Positions 4,887 to 6,805 of a stretch of DNA of 6,805 nucleotides are shown piece by piece. Positions within the stretch are counted from its first letter, which is position 1; each line of letters opens with the position of its first letter. The stretch is from an uncultured Chlamydiae bacterium (GTDB lineage: Bacteria > Chlamydiota > Chlamydiia > Chlamydiales > SM23-39), in contig CAIPFQ010000035.1 in assembly GCA_903864395.1 (NCBI GenBank), positions 1 through 6,805 of the forward strand. The letters run 5' to 3'. Under the pieces are notes generated by a model. It searched no databases, was not told where the DNA came from, and saw only the letters and a list, made by a program, of their open reading frames with translations. The position numbers were made by a program, and so were the translations under genes.

Positions 4887-6534
4887 ATATTCTTTTCCCT
4901 CTGCTTTTTCGGTGCGCTCCGATAGCTGTTCGATGCGCTTCATCTCGAATGCGCTGTAACAGAAAAAGGAGAGGGGACCTAGAAGGGATCATAATAGGTT
5001 CTTTTTGATGCGGGATAAAAATTTTTTCCTGCGTCAGTCCCTTATCGTGGCGCGCACCTTCTTTCGTGAGGGCGATGACATCTATTGAGGCGATCCCTAG
5101 CTGTTCAAAAACCTCCATTGCCAGGCGAAGATGTCCCTTGCCCCCATCGACAATCAGAAGATCGCAAAAATCGGCTGTTTCTTTTTGCTTTGCAAAGTGC
5201 CTCTCTAGAACCTCTTTCATAGCTCCATAGTCATCGCCTTGGGCAGCACCCTTTATTTTAAATAGCCGTTTTTTTGAAGGGGCTTTTTCTCCGTCGATGA
5301 AGCAGGCGAGGCTCGCCATGGGATCGCTCCCAGCGAGATGAGAGATATCAAAACATTCGATTCTTTTTGGAAATCGAGTGAGCTTGAGCGCGTCTTGCAG
5401 CGCGAGAAGAGTTTTTTCTCTGAGGGATTTTGATTCTTGTTCGCGCAGGGAAAGGCTTTTGGCATTTTGGGCGGCCATTGCGACAAGGGCGCTTTTTTTG
5501 CCCTGCTCTGGCCCTATAAGAAGAACTTTTTTACAAACTCTTTCTGAGAGAACCTCTTCCAATAAAGCCATGTCTGGCAGAGCGCGGGGAAGGAGAATTT
5601 CTTCGGGGCAGTTGTCTTTTGTGTAGTGCTGGACGAGAAAGGATTCAAAAATTTCTGTTTCACTCGAGGCGATTTCATGGAAGCTAAAATGTTCCGAGCC
5701 TGTCATTTTCCCTTCGCGAAACAGGAGCCGAACGATGAGGGTTCCGTCTTCTTGGCTGTGTAGGCCGAGAACATCGCAATCTTTGCCTGGAATATTTTCG
5801 ACGTGTTGCTTTTCAAGCGAAGCTTCTAACTGCTTACTTTCTCGAAAGTAGCGCTCAGCGTCTTCAAAGCGCAGCTCCTGCGCCGCTGTAGCCATTTTGT
5901 CTTTAAGATCGCGAAGAACTTCTTTATTTTGCCCTCGCAGAAAACGGGAGATGCCGTCTACGAGGTCTCGGTATGTCTCTTGAGACACTTTTTTTACACA
6001 GGGAGCCAAGCAGCGCTTGATGTCGTAGAGAAGACAGGGGCGCTCCCGGTTGTTGAGTTCCGCATCGGAGCATTGCCTTAAAGGATAGAGCGAGAGAGCT
6101 CTATCGACCATTTGTCGAGCTGACCCAGCATTGGTGTAGGGGCCAAAAAGAGCCCCGAGCTCTTTGGGAGGTTTTCCTTTGCAGCGAACGAGCTTGAGCC
6201 TTGGCCATTCATGGCGAGTAAGGGCGAGGCTGATATAGGTTTTGTCGTCTTTTAGGAGAATGTTGTATTTGGGGCGATGTTTTTTAATGAGAGTATTTTC
6301 AAGTAAAAGGGCGTCTTTTTCTGTCAAAGTGACAATTGTGTCAATGGTCTCTATTTGCGAGGTAAGATAAGGCACCATTTTTCTTTCATCGGGAGGGTGC
6401 GTATAATATTGTTTTAGCCTAGCGCGGAGATTTTTCGCTTTTCCCACATAAAGCACGCGCCCTTCGGCATTTTTCATGAGATAGACCCCAGGCAAGATAG
6501 GGTAAAAGAGAAGGGTTGAGGGATCGAAGGTCAT
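4855..6534 (-). CDS. uvrC: UvrABC system protein C, lacking the C-terminal HhH domain
   Basis: Nuclease that makes both incisions flanking a lesion in nucleotide excision repair after loading by UvrAB. The 559-residue product contains the GIY-YIG domain (GVY at 16-18, LYVGKAKNLRAR at 28-39, E79 in LLLEN), which cuts 3' of the lesion; four cysteines C154, C167, C175 and C179 at the iron-sulfur cluster positions; the UVR motif that binds UvrB (about 208-238); and the RNase H-like 5' nuclease with its D-D-H triad D396 (CFDISH), D463 (VDGGKGH) and H534 (DEAHR). It stops 25 residues after H534, whereas E. coli and Thermotoga UvrC continue through two helix-hairpin-helix motifs. No such sequence occurs in other frames downstream. 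ATG 6534 overlaps the mutS stop as ATGA. A longer in-frame reading toward 6720 overlaps mutS and is rejected. Confidence 0.95.
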   Translation of the reverse strand: MTFDPSTLLFYPILPGVYLMKNAEGRVLYVGKAKNLRARLKQYYTHPPDERKMVPYLTSQIETIDTIVTLTEKDALLLENTLIKKHRPKYNILLKDDKTYISLALTRHEWPRLKLVRCKGKPPKELGALFGPYTNAGSARQMVDRALSLYPLRQCSDAELNNRERPCLLYDIKRCLAPCVKKVSQETYRDLVDGISRFLRGQNKEVLRDLKDKMATAAQELRFEDAERYFRESKQLEASLEKQHVENIPGKDCDVLGLHSQEDGTLIVRLLFREGKMTGSEHFSFHEIASSETEIFESFLVQHYTKDNCPEEILLPRALPDMALLEEVLSERVCKKVLLIGPEQGKKSALVAMAAQNAKSLSLREQESKSLREKTLLALQDALKLTRFPKRIECFDISHLAGSDPMASLACFIDGEKAPSKKRLFKIKGAAQGDDYGAMKEVLERHFAKQKETADFCDLLIVDGGKGHLRLAMEVFEQLGIASIDVIALTKEGARHDKGLTQEKIFIPHQKEPIMIPSRSPLLFLLQRIRDEAHRTAIGAHRKSRGKRIFKKPLQNPFC

Positions 6535-6805
6535 TGTATGGAGTGTTGCCACTCCACGAGTTTTTGTAAAGCGGCGAGAGGGGAGATTTGATTGATATCG
6601 AGGGTGCGAATCTCTGTGAGGATGGGATTTTCTGCTGTCTGAAATAAGGAAAGTTGAAGATCTTTGATCGGTGTTGATTTTTTTTCCGTCAGCTCTTTGA
6701 GCATGGCCTCCGCTTTGCAAATGGCTTTTTTGGGGAGCCCTGCGAGCTTTGCGACATGGATTCCATAGCTTTTATCTGTGCCTCCTTTGATAATTTTTCG
6801 CAAAA
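6531..6805 (-). CDS. mutS: DNA mismatch repair protein MutS, C-terminal fragment (cut by window edge)
   Basis: MutS recognises mismatches and, in its ATP-bound form, recruits MutL. Only the last 91 codons or so are here; the gene continues past the right edge, so the fragment is not a truncation. The visible part begins in the end of the ATPase domain with KIIKGGTDKSYGIHVAKLAGLP, an almost invariant MutS segment (K-S-Y-G-I-x-V-A), followed by the helix KKAICKAEAMLKEL. A linker then carries QLSLF (minus strand 6656-6642), matching the QL[SD]LF consensus for binding the DNA polymerase III beta clamp. The end DINQISPLAALQKLVEW matches the small C-terminal helical domain of MutS. The stop overlaps the uvrC start as ATGA, so mutS and uvrC are translationally coupled, the same pair as CT792-CT791 in Chlamydia. 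Confidence 0.95.
   Translation of the reverse strand, partial: LRKIIKGGTDKSYGIHVAKLAGLPKKAICKAEAMLKELTEKKSTPIKDLQLSLFQTAENPILTEIRTLDINQISPLAALQKLVEWQHSIQ

Noticed and set aside
4449..4943. Leftward 164-codon frame opposite the Asp23-like gene, as a possible continuation of uvrC after a frameshift
   Set aside because: Its translation has no helix-hairpin-helix pattern (no G-I/V-G around a hairpin) and mirrors the Asp23-like coding strand.
6535..6720. N-terminal extension of uvrC by 62 codons
   Set aside because: It overlaps the conserved MutS C-terminus in another frame, shows no family similarity, and the ATGA at 6531-6534 gives a normal UvrC start.

Overview
The window reads as chromosomal DNA of a member of the Chlamydiota, probably an environmental (Parachlamydiales-like) lineage rather than Chlamydia itself. 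The main reason is the run rnpA-rpmH | rpmJ-rpsN-(GYF-type membrane protein) | (Asp23-like) | uvrC-mutS, which, as I recall it, matches the C. trachomatis neighbourhood CT784-CT792. The cysteine-free 45-residue L36 and the 101-residue long-form S14 also resemble chlamydial versions. I place the phylum with good confidence and cannot name the species.

Left part (1-3450): a short dsbB (disulfide-bond oxidoreductase) reads rightward. In front of it lies what may be the decayed 3' end of a dsbA-like partner. dsbB runs tail-to-tail into a leftward operon transcribed rpmH > rnpA > uvrD > Tsr3/DTW-like acp-transferase. Its genes are almost gapless: rpmH-rnpA 5 nt apart, rnpA-uvrD overlapping by 19 nt, uvrD-tsr3-like joined by an ATGA. 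It mixes translation and RNA processing (L34, RNase P protein, a probable RNA-modifying enzyme) with a DNA repair helicase.

Middle (3450-4440): a compact divergent promoter region separates rpmH from rightward rpmJ-rpsN. rpsN meets, tail-to-tail, a leftward gene for a small membrane protein with a C-terminal GYF_2/DUF4339 domain. A second short divergent spacer (about 4373-4436) carries an extended -10 promoter for an Asp23/Gls24-family gene.

Right part (4437-6805): the Asp23-like gene converges on a leftward mutS-uvrC pair joined by ATGA. UvrC keeps its GIY-YIG nuclease, four cluster cysteines, UVR motif and C-terminal DDH nuclease, but ends before the usual helix-hairpin-helix domain. Only the C-terminus of MutS is present; it carries a textbook sliding-clamp-binding motif. 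UvrD, UvrC and MutS together make this a region rich in DNA repair genes.

All three convergent gene pairs overlap within their coding ends. I found no rRNA, tRNA, CRISPR array, insertion sequence or phage gene, and no convincing defence or other novel multi-gene system. The main points for a second look are the truncated UvrC, the bacterial Tsr3-like protein coupled to UvrD, the rnpA frame that stays open through rpmH, and the possible dsbA remnant.
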